A stretch of 11,355 nucleotides of DNA from contig JAHFJQ010000006.1 in assembly GCA_023245755.1 (NCBI GenBank), forward strand, positions 1-11,355, read 5' to 3'. Within the stretch, counting starts at the first letter, position 1. Every line of letters starts with the position of its first letter. Below are positions 1 to 6,992 of the stretch, piece by piece. Under the pieces are notes generated by a model, which saw nothing but the letters and a program-made list of their open reading frames with translations, was not told where the DNA came from and did no database searches. The translations under genes were made by a program, and so were the position numbers. The DNA is from an archaeon. Lineage in GTDB: Archaea > Nanobdellota > Nanobdellia > SCGC-AAA011-G17 > GW2011-AR17.

Positions 1-770
1 TCCCAAAAAGAAATTTCTTTAATACCATATTCTTTTTGTAAGTACTTGATTTCCTCTATTGCACGCGCTACACTTACTCGTCTATAACTTTTCTCTCGAA
101 CAAAAGGAGTAGATTCAAAGCAAAATGTACACAAAGAATAAGTACATCCTCTTCCCGTCACCATATTAGTTGCTGGTAAACGTTTATACTGATTTGGAAC
201 AGGAACATATTTCGTCAAATCAAAGTATTTCCGTGAAGGAATAGGAAATTCATCAAGATCTTTCACCGTAGGCCTATAACCAGTGAATTGCATCACTCGA
301 TCCTTCATATAATACACACCTTTTACAGAAGGAAGATCCTCTTTTTTCTCTAAAGCAGAAACAAGCTCTTTCAATGTATGCTCAGCTTCTCCATAGATAA
401 CATAATCAATTGCAGTATTTTCCAAAGCTAATTCTGGATAAATACTTGCATGCACACCACCACAGATAGTAATAATATCCGGAAAGTTCTGACGAACAAG
501 AGAAAACACGTGATTGACAATGGGTGTAGTCGCTGCAAGTAAAGACAAACAGACTGCACCAGGCTTATAGTCTCGAATATAATTCAATAAATCATTTTCT
601 GTAAAACTATCCACTTGGAGATCAAGAATACGTACATCATTTCCAGAACTTTCAAGTATAGTTGCGAGCAATGCAGGACCTAAAGGCGGCAAGAACCCCT
701 TCTTCTGCGTCATTTTCTCTCCCTCTTTAGGAAAAACTCCATAAGGTGGAATAATAAACAATACCTTCAT
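1..770 (-). CDS. B12-binding radical SAM protein (3' end outside window)
   Basis: Only the first 256 codons are visible; the gene runs off the left edge. The N-terminal half (about residues 1-150) looks like a cobalamin-binding Rossmann domain: it opens MKVLFIIPPYG, has the GFLPPLGPALLA stretch at about 25-37 typical of B12-radical SAM enzymes, then ICGGVHA and VIYGEAE. A radical SAM core starts near residue 200 with GRGCTYSLCTFC; Cys209, Cys214 and Cys217 should hold the [4Fe-4S] cluster. Their spacing is C-x4-C-x2-C rather than the usual C-x3-C-x2-C. Family members carry out radical methylations or other C-H chemistry on lipids, cofactors or sugars; nothing here fixes the substrate. The ATG at 770 follows a TATA box by about 28 bases, so the message is probably leaderless. 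Family confident, function unknown. Confidence 0.9.
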   Translation of the reverse strand, partial: MKVLFIIPPYGVFPKEGEKMTQKKGFLPPLGPALLATILESSGNDVRILDLQVDSFTENDLLNYIRDYKPGAVCLSLLAATTPIVNHVFSLVRQNFPDIITICGGVHASIYPELALENTAIDYVIYGEAEHTLKELVSALEKKEDLPSVKGVYYMKDRVMQFTGYRPTVKDLDEFPIPSRKYFDLTKYVPVPNQYKRLPATNMVTGRGCTYSLCTFCFESTPFVREKSYRRVSVARAIEEIKYLQKEYGIKEISFW

Positions 771-794
771 AAGAACCTATTAAAAAGAGATGTC

Positions 795-802
795 TATATA
801 AA
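795..802 (-). promoter_or_regulatory. TATA box of the radical SAM gene
   Basis: On the minus strand this reads TTTATATA, preceded by an A-rich BRE-like stretch (AGTAAAT). Its centre is about 28 bases before the ATG at 770, so transcription should start at or within a few bases of the start codon. It lies in the 45-base gap after the methyltransferase stop, so the radical SAM gene can be transcribed on its own. Confidence 0.65.
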
Positions 803-815
803 ATTTACTAAGGAA

Positions 816-1412
816 TTAACTTCTATTCTGAAGAACAACAATCTGATTACAACCAAACTGAAAGGTCCTATAACGAAGAATACGAAAGCCTAAATCCTTT
901 GCAAGGATCTGGAAACGCTTCTTGTTATAGATAACAACATGGTCATCTCGTGCAGCGGGACTAAATAACCGTATAGAAGAACCAATTCTATGGAAAAGAT
1001 CATTTCCTAAAGGGGTAGGCGTAGTAATAACAATTATTCCCTTAGGTTTCAAACATTTTTTCGCTTCTTTCATAACATGTTTTTGATTATACAAATGCTC
1101 AACTAATCCAACCATAAGAATCGTATCATAGGTTTTTCCTAATTTCAATGCATCTTCATCAAAGTCAGCTTGAGAAAAAGTAGCATGCGGAAATACTTTT
1201 TTCATTCTGGCAACAACAGCAGGATCCCCATCAATACCCGTATAGGAAGTAATTTTACTTTTACAAAGGGTATAGAAATCTGCTTTTCCACAACCAAGAT
1301 CAAGAACATCACCTCGAACATAAGGTTTCACATATTTCTTTCGTTGTTCCCGAATAAAAGGAGTAAGAATACCAATAGGAATCTCTCCTTCTTTTAAAGA
1401 AAATAAACTCAT
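816..1412 (-). CDS. Class I SAM-dependent methyltransferase
   Basis: A 198-residue protein with a Rossmann-type methyltransferase fold. Motif I is VLDLGCGKA (about 36-44), the acidic end of strand 2 is TGIDGDP (Asp61), and motif IV is ILMVGLVEHLYN, followed by LKPKGIIVITTPTP. This matches the Methyltransf_11 type common in glycan and lipid loci. The likely reaction is methyl transfer from SAM to a sugar, lipid or small molecule in the cytoplasm; the substrate is not evident. The frame stays open to a GTG at 1418, but I chose the ATG at 1412 because a TATA box centred about 25 bases upstream fits leaderless initiation there, while the GTG would sit only about 20 bases from it. It is flanked by the radical SAM and DUF354 genes on the same strand, with short gaps each holding a promoter. 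Confidence 0.9.
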   Translation of the reverse strand: MSLFSLKEGEIPIGILTPFIREQRKKYVKPYVRGDVLDLGCGKADFYTLCKSKITSYTGIDGDPAVVARMKKVFPHATFSQADFDEDALKLGKTYDTILMVGLVEHLYNQKHVMKEAKKCLKPKGIIVITTPTPLGNDLFHRIGSSIRLFSPAARDDHVVIYNKKRFQILAKDLGFRILRYRTFQFGCNQIVVLQNRS

Positions 1413-1433
1413 AGGCACAATTCTACAAATTCA

Positions 1434-1441
1434 ATTTATAA
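1434..1441 (-). promoter_or_regulatory. TATA box of the methyltransferase gene
   Basis: Minus-strand reading TTATAAAT, centred about 25 bases from the ATG at 1412, the classical archaeal TATA-to-start distance for a leaderless message. It lies just downstream of the stop codon of the DUF354 gene (1445-1447) and supports the ATG over the upstream GTG. Confidence 0.7.
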
Positions 1442-1444
1442 GTT

Positions 1445-2497
1445 TTATGCTAAACCAGTAGCTGAATTAAAGTTCTTATGAAGCCAAGTATGAAAAAAAT
1501 CCGTAAAGTCTTCTGTCTCAGTTTCAATCTTCTGCCGTTTCTCTTTCCATTTCTCTTTACGTTCAGGATCAGCCATCAACTCTTTCAGTTTTGCAAAAGC
1601 ATCAGCAAAAGAAGCATAGGAATATACAATGCCATACTTATAATGAAAATCATTGAATTGGCCCTTCGCATGTAATTTATTCACAAGGGAATTACAACGA
1701 ATCGCCGGTGTACCTAATAATCCTGCTTCTATGGACATCGTCTGACTATCTCCAAAATAAAAATGTGCATAATACAACAGAGAATGCACATCAACAGGAT
1801 CAACAGTATAAGAAGCAAACTCTTCAGGAACTTTCCCTTCAGAATTAATAAAAACTTTTCCATACTTAGAGAGTTCTTGTACTAATTGCCTTCGTTCTTC
1901 TAAGCGTAACCCTTCTTCATGTTCATCATGGCAAGAATCCCAAGAAACAAAACGGATCATAGAATATTTCTCTCCTTTCTTCACACCAAACGATTCTGGT
2001 ACCTTTGGATCAGGAGTAAATCGTTTACTATGTAAATAAGTCATCTCATAATAACCAGAAAAACGTGTATGTCTTTTTCCAAAATCTTTCATAAAGCATG
2101 ACGGAGTCACAACGTGTGTGACTGCATGATACGCAAGCGTAGGAATCATACCTTGGTCTTCTGTATCAGAAAGAGAAACACTGGGAATACCTAACATCCT
2201 CCCAACAGGCCCTATAGAAAATCCATCTCCTCCAACAAGCACATCAGGTTTAAATGTTCGTGCAAGAGAGAAGATTTTGTTCGTTCGTTCAGTATATTCT
2301 TGTATTCTACCCCATGTTCCTCTACGAATAATACCTGAATCAACAAAAGAAAAGCCCCATTTTTGCAATAAACGTGCAACAACCTCTTTGTCACGAGCAA
2401 CGATAAGAAGTTCATCTCCCTGAGCCTGTGCATATTTCATATAATGCTTCAACCGATGAAAATGTGCAGGATGAAGAATATCGATAAGGATTTTCAT
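1445..2497 (-). CDS. DUF354-family predicted glycosyltransferase (GT-B fold)
   Basis: A 350-residue cytoplasmic protein. The N-terminus MKILIDILHPAHFHRLKHYM matches the DUF354 opening (Ile-Asp-Ile, then Pro-His) and is followed by LLIVARDKEVV, giving the first Rossmann half with DVLVGGDGFSIGP near residue 90. The second half contains YFGDSQTMSIEAGLLGTPAIRC, the GT-B nucleotide-sugar-binding loop equivalent to the EAxxLGTP motif of UDP-GlcNAc 2-epimerase and MurG-like enzymes. DUF354 proteins are frequent in archaeal and bacterial polysaccharide loci and are predicted glycosyltransferases; donor and acceptor are unknown. The frame extends to a TTG at 2503, but the ATG at 2497 is preferred because a TATA-like box lies 26 bases upstream. 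It is divergent from the GT-C gene, with which it shares the 2498-2579 intergenic region. Confidence 0.85.
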   Translation of the reverse strand: MKILIDILHPAHFHRLKHYMKYAQAQGDELLIVARDKEVVARLLQKWGFSFVDSGIIRRGTWGRIQEYTERTNKIFSLARTFKPDVLVGGDGFSIGPVGRMLGIPSVSLSDTEDQGMIPTLAYHAVTHVVTPSCFMKDFGKRHTRFSGYYEMTYLHSKRFTPDPKVPESFGVKKGEKYSMIRFVSWDSCHDEHEEGLRLEERRQLVQELSKYGKVFINSEGKVPEEFASYTVDPVDVHSLLYYAHFYFGDSQTMSIEAGLLGTPAIRCNSLVNKLHAKGQFNDFHYKYGIVYSYASFADAFAKLKELMADPERKEKWKEKRQKIETETEDFTDFFHTWLHKNFNSATGLA

Positions 2498-2519
2498 CTT
2501 CAAAAGGACAAGAGAACTC

Positions 2520-2526
2520 TTTAAAA
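2520..2526 (-). promoter_or_regulatory. TATA-like box of the DUF354 gene
   Basis: Minus-strand TTTTAAA centred at 2523, 26 bases before the ATG at 2497. It is a weaker TATA match than those of the next two genes on this strand, but the spacing fits leaderless initiation. It is partly self-complementary, so it reads as AT-rich on the plus strand too; the plus-strand gene has a better placed box at 2551. Confidence 0.5.
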
Positions 2527-2550
2527 GAATTATGGATGCCTACACAAACC

Positions 2551-2558
2551 TTAAAAAA
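2551..2558 (+). promoter_or_regulatory. TATA-like box of the GT-C glycosyltransferase gene
   Basis: TTAAAAAA after an ACAAACC BRE-like stretch, centred about 25 bases before the ATG at 2580. It would place the transcription start on that ATG. If translation instead began at the in-frame ATG at 2532, this box would fall inside the coding sequence; I see no comparable box about 26 bases before 2532. Confidence 0.5.
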
Positions 2559-2579
2559 GAAACGAAGGAAAAAAAGAAG

Positions 2580-4214
2580 ATGAAGAAAAAGCTTCTTGGG
2601 ATCTTTGTTATTCTCATACTGCTCAAAATTCTTCTTGCTGTATGCATACCTGTACCATTAGGATTTTCAGATAGCCTTACGCATATTGATGGAGCTAAAG
2701 CTTTCTTCAGCAATCCCAGTTTTAGTTCAGCAATTAGTACACAAAAATATACCCTATTTCCAATAATTAGCTCCATGTTCCTATTTATAACAGATATGAA
2801 CAGAGTCTATTTTCTCATAATGATTCTAAATGCAATTCTTTCTTCACTTCTAATTTTCCCTATGTATCAACTTGCACGAGAATTTTTAGAAGAAAAAGAA
2901 AGCGCGTTATTAGCAACAGTTATCGCAGTATTACCAGCTGTTTTTATTTCTTCCTACTACGTCATGAGTGAAGCTCTCTTCTACCTTCTTCTTATCACAA
3001 CTATTTACTGCATATTCAAAGCATACACAGAAAAAAGAATACTATGGGACATTCTAACTGGAGTCTTACTTGGACTAACTTTTCTCACAAAAGCATCTGC
3101 AATCATTCTCCTACCAATGATTATAATTCTCTTTCTTAAAGCAATAAAAAACAAGGAATGGGGCATAGTCAAAAATAAAACCCTACTAGGAATAACAAGC
3201 TTAACTGTTCTTTTGCCATTTCTGGTAGCAAAAGCAGAAAAAAACGGTTTTACATTATCAGGAATTTTTGGCTACAGCAGTGAAGTACAAAATATTACCC
3301 AAGGAACAAATATTTTTGCAAAGATACTATGGACATTTTTCTATACCGATTATCTACTACTTGCAAGCGGTTTGCTATCCGTTCTCATTCTTTTCTATGC
3401 CTTAACAAAATACAAGCAGAAAACAGAAAAAGAAAAAGTACTACTACAAATAGTCCTTTGGTTATCACTAGGAGTAATCTTACTTGCAGCAAACAATGGC
3501 AGTCATTTTGCAAATATAAACGACACAAGAGTTATTGGAAGATATGTAGAGCTTGCAATTCCATTTCTTCTACTGACAAGTATTGTTTTTATGAAGGATT
3601 GGAAAAGAAATTGGGATTTTACAAAAATAATAATAATAGCCCTTGTATCTATAACAACACCATTCATATTGACAAAAGCGCTTTTCCCCTTAAACAACGC
3701 TGGACTCTCAGACATAGGAGCATTACAAATTTTCTTACAAATCCTATCTATACCTATATGGGTTATAATCATACCTCTTCTGATAATAACAATAGGTATA
3801 ATGAATACCAGAAAAATCAAACAGAGAAAATATCTTTCTATTCTTTTCATTTATTTTCTTTTAACTAGTCTTCTTTGCACAGCAATGATTATCTACGATA
3901 CAAACAAAAATTGGGAATCTCTAGAGGAAGTAAGATTAGGAAAGTGGATTAACACAAATCTAGATAAAAATGCAAGCTTCCTTATTGATGAAACAGACAT
4001 GCCTCAAGTAGATTACCGTGACAAACCTTCAGACGTCACACAAACAAAAGATAGACCCCTAACAGTTATAGCATATTGGATATACGGTAATTATGTAGTA
4101 ACAAATATTTCAGAAGCAAACGCATATGATTATGTCATCTCCACACAAGACCTTCCATACACTATAGTAGCACAAGGAGAGACTATAAAAATTTATGAAG
4201 TGAACACTACTTAA
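2580..4214 (+). CDS. GT-C membrane glycosyltransferase (ArnT/PMT-like, GT39 type)
   Basis: A 544-residue polytopic membrane protein with about ten or more hydrophobic segments and a soluble C-terminal tail of roughly 100 residues. After the first helix comes FSDSLTHIDGAKAF (Asp31, Asp37), the acidic first-loop region where GT-C enzymes hold their catalytic Asp, then YTLFP (57-61), SEALF (130-134) and a late RVIGRYVEL, all typical of the dolichyl-phosphate-mannose mannosyltransferase / ArnT group. Such enzymes transfer a sugar from a polyprenyl-phosphate donor to lipid, glycan or protein on the outer membrane face. The tail contains VIAYWIYGNYVVTNIS and probably faces outward. I chose the ATG at 2580 because it starts with Lys residues directly before the first helix and has a TATA-like box 25 bases upstream; the start at 2532 would add 16 charged residues. 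Specificity is unknown. Confidence 0.85.
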   Translation: MKKKLLGIFVILILLKILLAVCIPVPLGFSDSLTHIDGAKAFFSNPSFSSAISTQKYTLFPIISSMFLFITDMNRVYFLIMILNAILSSLLIFPMYQLAREFLEEKESALLATVIAVLPAVFISSYYVMSEALFYLLLITTIYCIFKAYTEKRILWDILTGVLLGLTFLTKASAIILLPMIIILFLKAIKNKEWGIVKNKTLLGITSLTVLLPFLVAKAEKNGFTLSGIFGYSSEVQNITQGTNIFAKILWTFFYTDYLLLASGLLSVLILFYALTKYKQKTEKEKVLLQIVLWLSLGVILLAANNGSHFANINDTRVIGRYVELAIPFLLLTSIVFMKDWKRNWDFTKIIIIALVSITTPFILTKALFPLNNAGLSDIGALQIFLQILSIPIWVIIIPLLIITIGIMNTRKIKQRKYLSILFIYFLLTSLLCTAMIIYDTNKNWESLEEVRLGKWINTNLDKNASFLIDETDMPQVDYRDKPSDVTQTKDRPLTVIAYWIYGNYVVTNISEANAYDYVISTQDLPYTIVAQGETIKIYEVNTT

Positions 4215-4221
4215 GAAGATA

Positions 4222-4229
4222 TTTAAATA
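4222..4229 (+). promoter_or_regulatory. TATA box of the flippase gene
   Basis: TTTAAATA between the GT-C stop (4212-4214) and the flippase ATG at 4250. Its centre is about 25 bases before that ATG, with purine-rich AGAAGAT just upstream as a possible BRE. This gives the flippase, and possibly the genes after it, a leaderless promoter. Confidence 0.65.
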
Positions 4230-4249
4230 AAATTTTCTAGAGGATAAAT

Positions 4250-5740
4250 ATGGACGAGCAAAAACCAATGAAAACCATTGCAAAAGCAGCGATCATTTCA
4301 CTGGTAGGAACAATCTTCATCAAACTTTTAACCTATGGTTTTCGCCTAATTATTGCTCGCACGGGTGTGGAAAACTATGGTCTTATCTCTCTTAGCCTCG
4401 CAATATACGGAATTATTAGCGTAATCTGTATTTTTGGGCTAGATACTGGACTCTACGGCCTTCTTTCAAGTACAATAAAAAAAGAAGAAGAGAAAGCAAA
4501 AGATTTCATTGTAAGTGCAGCAAAAATAAGTCTAACAATAAGCTTAACCCTTTCATTCTTACTCTTTATCCTTTCAAATTGGCTTGCGGTTACCTATTTC
4601 CATAATGAAAATTTAGGGATCATTCTCAAGATAATTGCAATTGCAATCCCTTTTGGTGTTTTTCGTTCAATTATTCAAGCAACACTCAGAGCATTTCAGT
4701 TAATCAAATTAGACACAGCAACACGTGTTTTTGAAAATATCAGTAAATTAATTCTAGTAGTTATCTTATTATACGTAGGTTTAGGCGTTATTGGTGTTGT
4801 ACTATCCTATACTATTTCCATTTTTTGTAGTTTCATTTTAGCACTATTTTTCCTGGAAAAAAAGATCGTAAGACTTTGGCAAAGAAAAAATACACCAACA
4901 ATAAATAAAGAACTCCTAACCTACTCTTGGCCACTATTATTGAACAACCTTTCCATTCTTATTTTCAACTGGACAGATACAATAATGTTGGGCATATTTC
5001 AAACAGCAACACAAGTAGGACTTTATAACACAGCAGCACCAACAGCAAATCTTCTCTCAATCGCAAATAAAAGCATTATGAGTATATTTCTTCCTGTAAC
5101 CGCAGAAAGCTATGCTCAAGAAAACCAAGAAGAATTCAAAAAGATTTTTAAAACCACAATCAGATGGATTCTTCTTCTCAACTCTTTTGGGCTAGTCATT
5201 TTCCTCTTATTTGCAAAAGACATACTAAGTGTATTTTTTGGACCAGAATATGGAGTTGCATACGGAGCGCTCATGATCCTAGCCATTTTCTTCATGATTA
5301 GTGCAATATCTGATGTTCCTAGAGAAATCCTTCTCATGGTGAAAAAAACAAAGACAATTTGGTATGTAACATTAGGAGGCATTCTCATAAATCTCGTACT
5401 GAACTATTTGCTTATTCCTAAATGGGGAATTATTGGAGCTGCAATAGGTACTGGATCTGGGTTTCTCATAACAACCATTCTCTTCTTTTGCTTAGCGTAT
5501 AAAGAGACAAAGTTCTTTCCATTTGACTGGGGCCATGGGAGAGTTCTCCTTGCAATTTGTGCAACTATAGGAATCATCAGCATTATAAAAACAAAAGTTA
5601 CAATGGATCTTAAAACAACAATTTTACTAGGGATAACAACAATTCTATTACACACAATAGTACTATTCATCCTTAGGTGTATAAAGAAAGAAGAAAAAGA
5701 GATAATAAAGGTTGGAATCAAAAAATTAAGGGAAATATAA
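4250..5740 (+). CDS. Wzx-type polysaccharide flippase (MOP superfamily)
   Basis: A 496-residue membrane protein with about 12-14 hydrophobic helices, the usual length for Wzx/RfbX flippases. The N-terminal signature is clear: a helix ending FRLIIARTGVENYG, then SLSLAIYGIIS and IFGLDTGLYGLLSST, matching the family pattern of an Arg-containing loop, a YG turn and a GL-rich third helix. A second conserved block, LLLNNLSILIFNWTDTIMLG with GLYNTAAP shortly after, starts the C-terminal half of these two-lobed transporters. It should flip an undecaprenyl- or dolichyl-linked oligosaccharide to the outer membrane face, where the neighbouring GT-C enzyme could act. It has its own TATA box in the 35-base gap upstream and ends in a Lys-rich cytoplasmic tail. 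Family firm, glycan unknown. Confidence 0.9.
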   Translation: MDEQKPMKTIAKAAIISLVGTIFIKLLTYGFRLIIARTGVENYGLISLSLAIYGIISVICIFGLDTGLYGLLSSTIKKEEEKAKDFIVSAAKISLTISLTLSFLLFILSNWLAVTYFHNENLGIILKIIAIAIPFGVFRSIIQATLRAFQLIKLDTATRVFENISKLILVVILLYVGLGVIGVVLSYTISIFCSFILALFFLEKKIVRLWQRKNTPTINKELLTYSWPLLLNNLSILIFNWTDTIMLGIFQTATQVGLYNTAAPTANLLSIANKSIMSIFLPVTAESYAQENQEEFKKIFKTTIRWILLLNSFGLVIFLLFAKDILSVFFGPEYGVAYGALMILAIFFMISAISDVPREILLMVKKTKTIWYVTLGGILINLVLNYLLIPKWGIIGAAIGTGSGFLITTILFFCLAYKETKFFPFDWGHGRVLLAICATIGIISIIKTKVTMDLKTTILLGITTILLHTIVLFILRCIKKEEKEIIKVGIKKLREI

Positions 5741-5756
5741 GAGAAGAGCATAAACC

Positions 5757-5764
5757 TTAAAAAG
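5757..5764 (+). promoter_or_regulatory. Possible TATA-like box of the SDR-led gene set
   Basis: TTAAAAAG in the 50-base gap before the SDR gene, centred about 30 bases from the ATG at 5791. This would give a leader of only a few bases. It is weaker in sequence and spacing than the boxes at 4222 and 1434, but there is no Shine-Dalgarno site before 5791. If real, it would drive the five-gene sugar cassette as a separate unit. Confidence 0.35.
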
Positions 5765-5790
5765 GAAATTTGTAAAAAAGACAAGTAAGA

Positions 5791-6516
5791 ATGGAAAACA
5801 ACCCCCTAAGAGATAAACATATTTTAATAACCGGTTCATCAAGGGGAATAGGTGCATCAATTGCAAGAATAGCTAAAGGCTATGGAGCAGAAGTAATATT
5901 ACATGGCAAGACAGAATCAGAAGAACTAAAAATAGTCGCTTCCGAACTAAATGCAAAATATATATTCTGTGATACGGGCAACGAAACAGAAGTAAAAATG
6001 GCTATGAAAACAATATCCAAAGTAGACATCTTGATTAATAACGCTGGAATAAGTCTATCCAAAAGTCTAAAAGAATCAAAAACAGAAGAATGGCTAGCCA
6101 CATACAATACAAACATAATGGGAATAGTAAATTTTTCAAAAGAAGTTATTCCTAAAATGGAATTGGGTATAGGAAAGATCATAAATATCGCATCAATAAA
6201 AGGGCTCGCCAGTTCAACAGGAAGACCTGCATTCGCATCATCCAAAGCGGGAGTCATTGCATTAACTGCAAGCATGGCAAAAGAATTAGGGCCAAATATT
6301 CTAGTAAACTGTGTTGCACCAGGATTCACAGAAACCGAAACAACAAAAAAAGACTGGTCAGAAAGAATATACAAGCAAATAGACCAAACGATTTTAAAAA
6401 GAGCTGCAAAGCCAGAAGAAATTGCTGAAGTAGTCTTATTTTTAGCAAGCAATAAATCTAATTATATTACAGGACAAACAATCATTGTTGATGGAGGATA
6501 TAGCATTTCATTATAA
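5791..6516 (+). CDS. Short-chain dehydrogenase/reductase-fold protein lacking the catalytic Tyr
   Basis: A 241-residue classical SDR of FabG-like length. Seen: cofactor loop TGSSRGIG (14-21; Arg18 suggests NADP(H)), NNAG (83-86), Asn108, Ser135 in INIAS, Lys152, VAPGFTETE after strand 6, and the C-terminal GQTIIVDGGY. The position of the catalytic Tyr is Phe148 (codon TTC at 6232-6234): it lies exactly 13 residues after Ser135 and 4 before Lys152, as Tyr does in FabG. With Ser, Lys and Asn kept but Tyr lost, ordinary hydride transfer to a carbonyl should be impaired. The protein may have a changed mechanism, act as a non-redox enzyme such as a dehydratase or epimerase, or be a partner subunit. 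It heads a run of five tightly packed sugar genes; the next gene starts 2 bases after its stop. Confidence 0.9.
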   Translation: MENNPLRDKHILITGSSRGIGASIARIAKGYGAEVILHGKTESEELKIVASELNAKYIFCDTGNETEVKMAMKTISKVDILINNAGISLSKSLKESKTEEWLATYNTNIMGIVNFSKEVIPKMELGIGKIINIASIKGLASSTGRPAFASSKAGVIALTASMAKELGPNILVNCVAPGFTETETTKKDWSERIYKQIDQTILKRAAKPEEIAEVVLFLASNKSNYITGQTIIVDGGYSISL

Positions 6517-6518
6517 AA

Positions 6519-6992
6519 ATGGAAAAACTTAACTTTATTTTAGATGTAGATGGAGTTCTCACAACAGGGCATTTCCTCTATTCTATAGAAGGAAAAGCGT
6601 ACAAGATTTTCGGTCCGCATGATGCAGATGGGCTAAACAAGATAAAAGATAGGGTAAATATCAAATTTATATCTGCAGACAAAAGAGGGTTTCAAATCAC
6701 TGAAAGAAGAATCCAGGATATGGGTTTTACAGTAGAGCTTGTATCAGAAAAAGATCGTTTAAACTTTTTCAAAGAGAGATATGGGTTTGAGAATAGTATT
6801 TTTATGGGTGACGGAATTTTTGATGCAGAAATATTAAAGCGATGTAAATTTGGAATTGCACCAATAAATGCAAGGAAGGAAGCAAAGGCTGCTGCACATT
6901 TTATCACAGAATCAAAAAGTGGTGAAGGTGCAGTCTGTGATGCATGTTTAGAAATAGAAAAACGATTTCTTAATGGAGCAAAAAATGACTGA
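6519..6992 (+). CDS. KdsC-like HAD-superfamily sugar phosphatase
   Basis: A 157-residue cap-less HAD protein that aligns along its length with KdsC (KDO-8-phosphate phosphatase). Motif I is DVDGVLT with nucleophile Asp9 and acid Asp11, motif II is Ser52 in FISADKRG, motif III Lys78 and motif IV MGDGIFD (Asp98, Asp102) for Mg2+. The C-terminal SGEGAVCDACLEI corresponds to the GGRGAVREVCDLI segment of KdsC. Expected role: Mg2+-dependent removal of phosphate from a sugar acid or sugar phosphate in the cytoplasm. No KDO-8-P or sialic-acid-type synthase and no KdsB/NeuA-type CMP transferase is visible nearby, so the substrate is probably not KDO. It starts 2 bases after the SDR stop and overlaps the next gene by 8 bases, so translation is probably coupled. 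Confidence 0.85.
   Translation: MEKLNFILDVDGVLTTGHFLYSIEGKAYKIFGPHDADGLNKIKDRVNIKFISADKRGFQITERRIQDMGFTVELVSEKDRLNFFKERYGFENSIFMGDGIFDAEILKRCKFGIAPINARKEAKAAAHFITESKSGEGAVCDACLEIEKRFLNGAKND
6975..6978 (+). promoter_or_regulatory. Shine-Dalgarno site of the nucleotidyltransferase-kinase gene
   Basis: GGAG six bases before the ATG at 6985, inside the end of the phosphatase gene. It selects 6985 over the in-frame ATG at 6973, which would overlap this site. Confidence 0.5.

Larger units (their letters stand above)
2498..2579. promoter_or_regulatory. Divergent promoter region between the DUF354 and GT-C genes
   Basis: These 82 bases separate two outward-facing genes and hold a TATA-like box for each (2520-2526 minus, 2551-2558 plus), about 31 bases apart centre to centre. 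With leaderless starts, each message would begin at its own ATG. Two factors bound this close could interfere or be co-regulated. I saw no clear operator palindrome. Confidence 0.5.

Noticed and set aside
1413..1418. GTG start for the methyltransferase at 1418
   Set aside because: It is only about 20 bases from the TATA box, too close for a leaderless start; the ATG at 1412 fits.
2498..2503. TTG start for the DUF354 gene at 2503
   Set aside because: The next ATG gives the typical family N-terminus and the right distance from the TATA-like box.
2532..2579. N-terminal extension of the GT-C gene starting at the ATG at 2532
   Set aside because: It would add 16 mostly charged residues before the first helix, lacks a TATA or SD site at the right distance, and overlaps the TATA-like box that fits the ATG at 2580.
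3329..3868. Open frame of 179 codons inside the GT-C gene in another plus frame
   Set aside because: It is rich in Ser, Asn, Tyr and Lys without domain features, as expected from frame-shifted reading of a membrane protein gene.
4215..4249. Terminator between the GT-C and flippase genes
   Set aside because: Only a run of four T and no hairpin; the short gap is better explained as a promoter.
5880..6452. Open frame of 190 codons on the minus strand opposite the SDR gene
   Set aside because: It has no recognisable motif, promoter or SD site, and the opposite frame is a clear SDR with conserved motifs throughout.
6493..6497. GGAGG as an SD site for the phosphatase gene
   Set aside because: It is 21 bases before the ATG at 6519, too far, and encodes the conserved DGGY end of the SDR.
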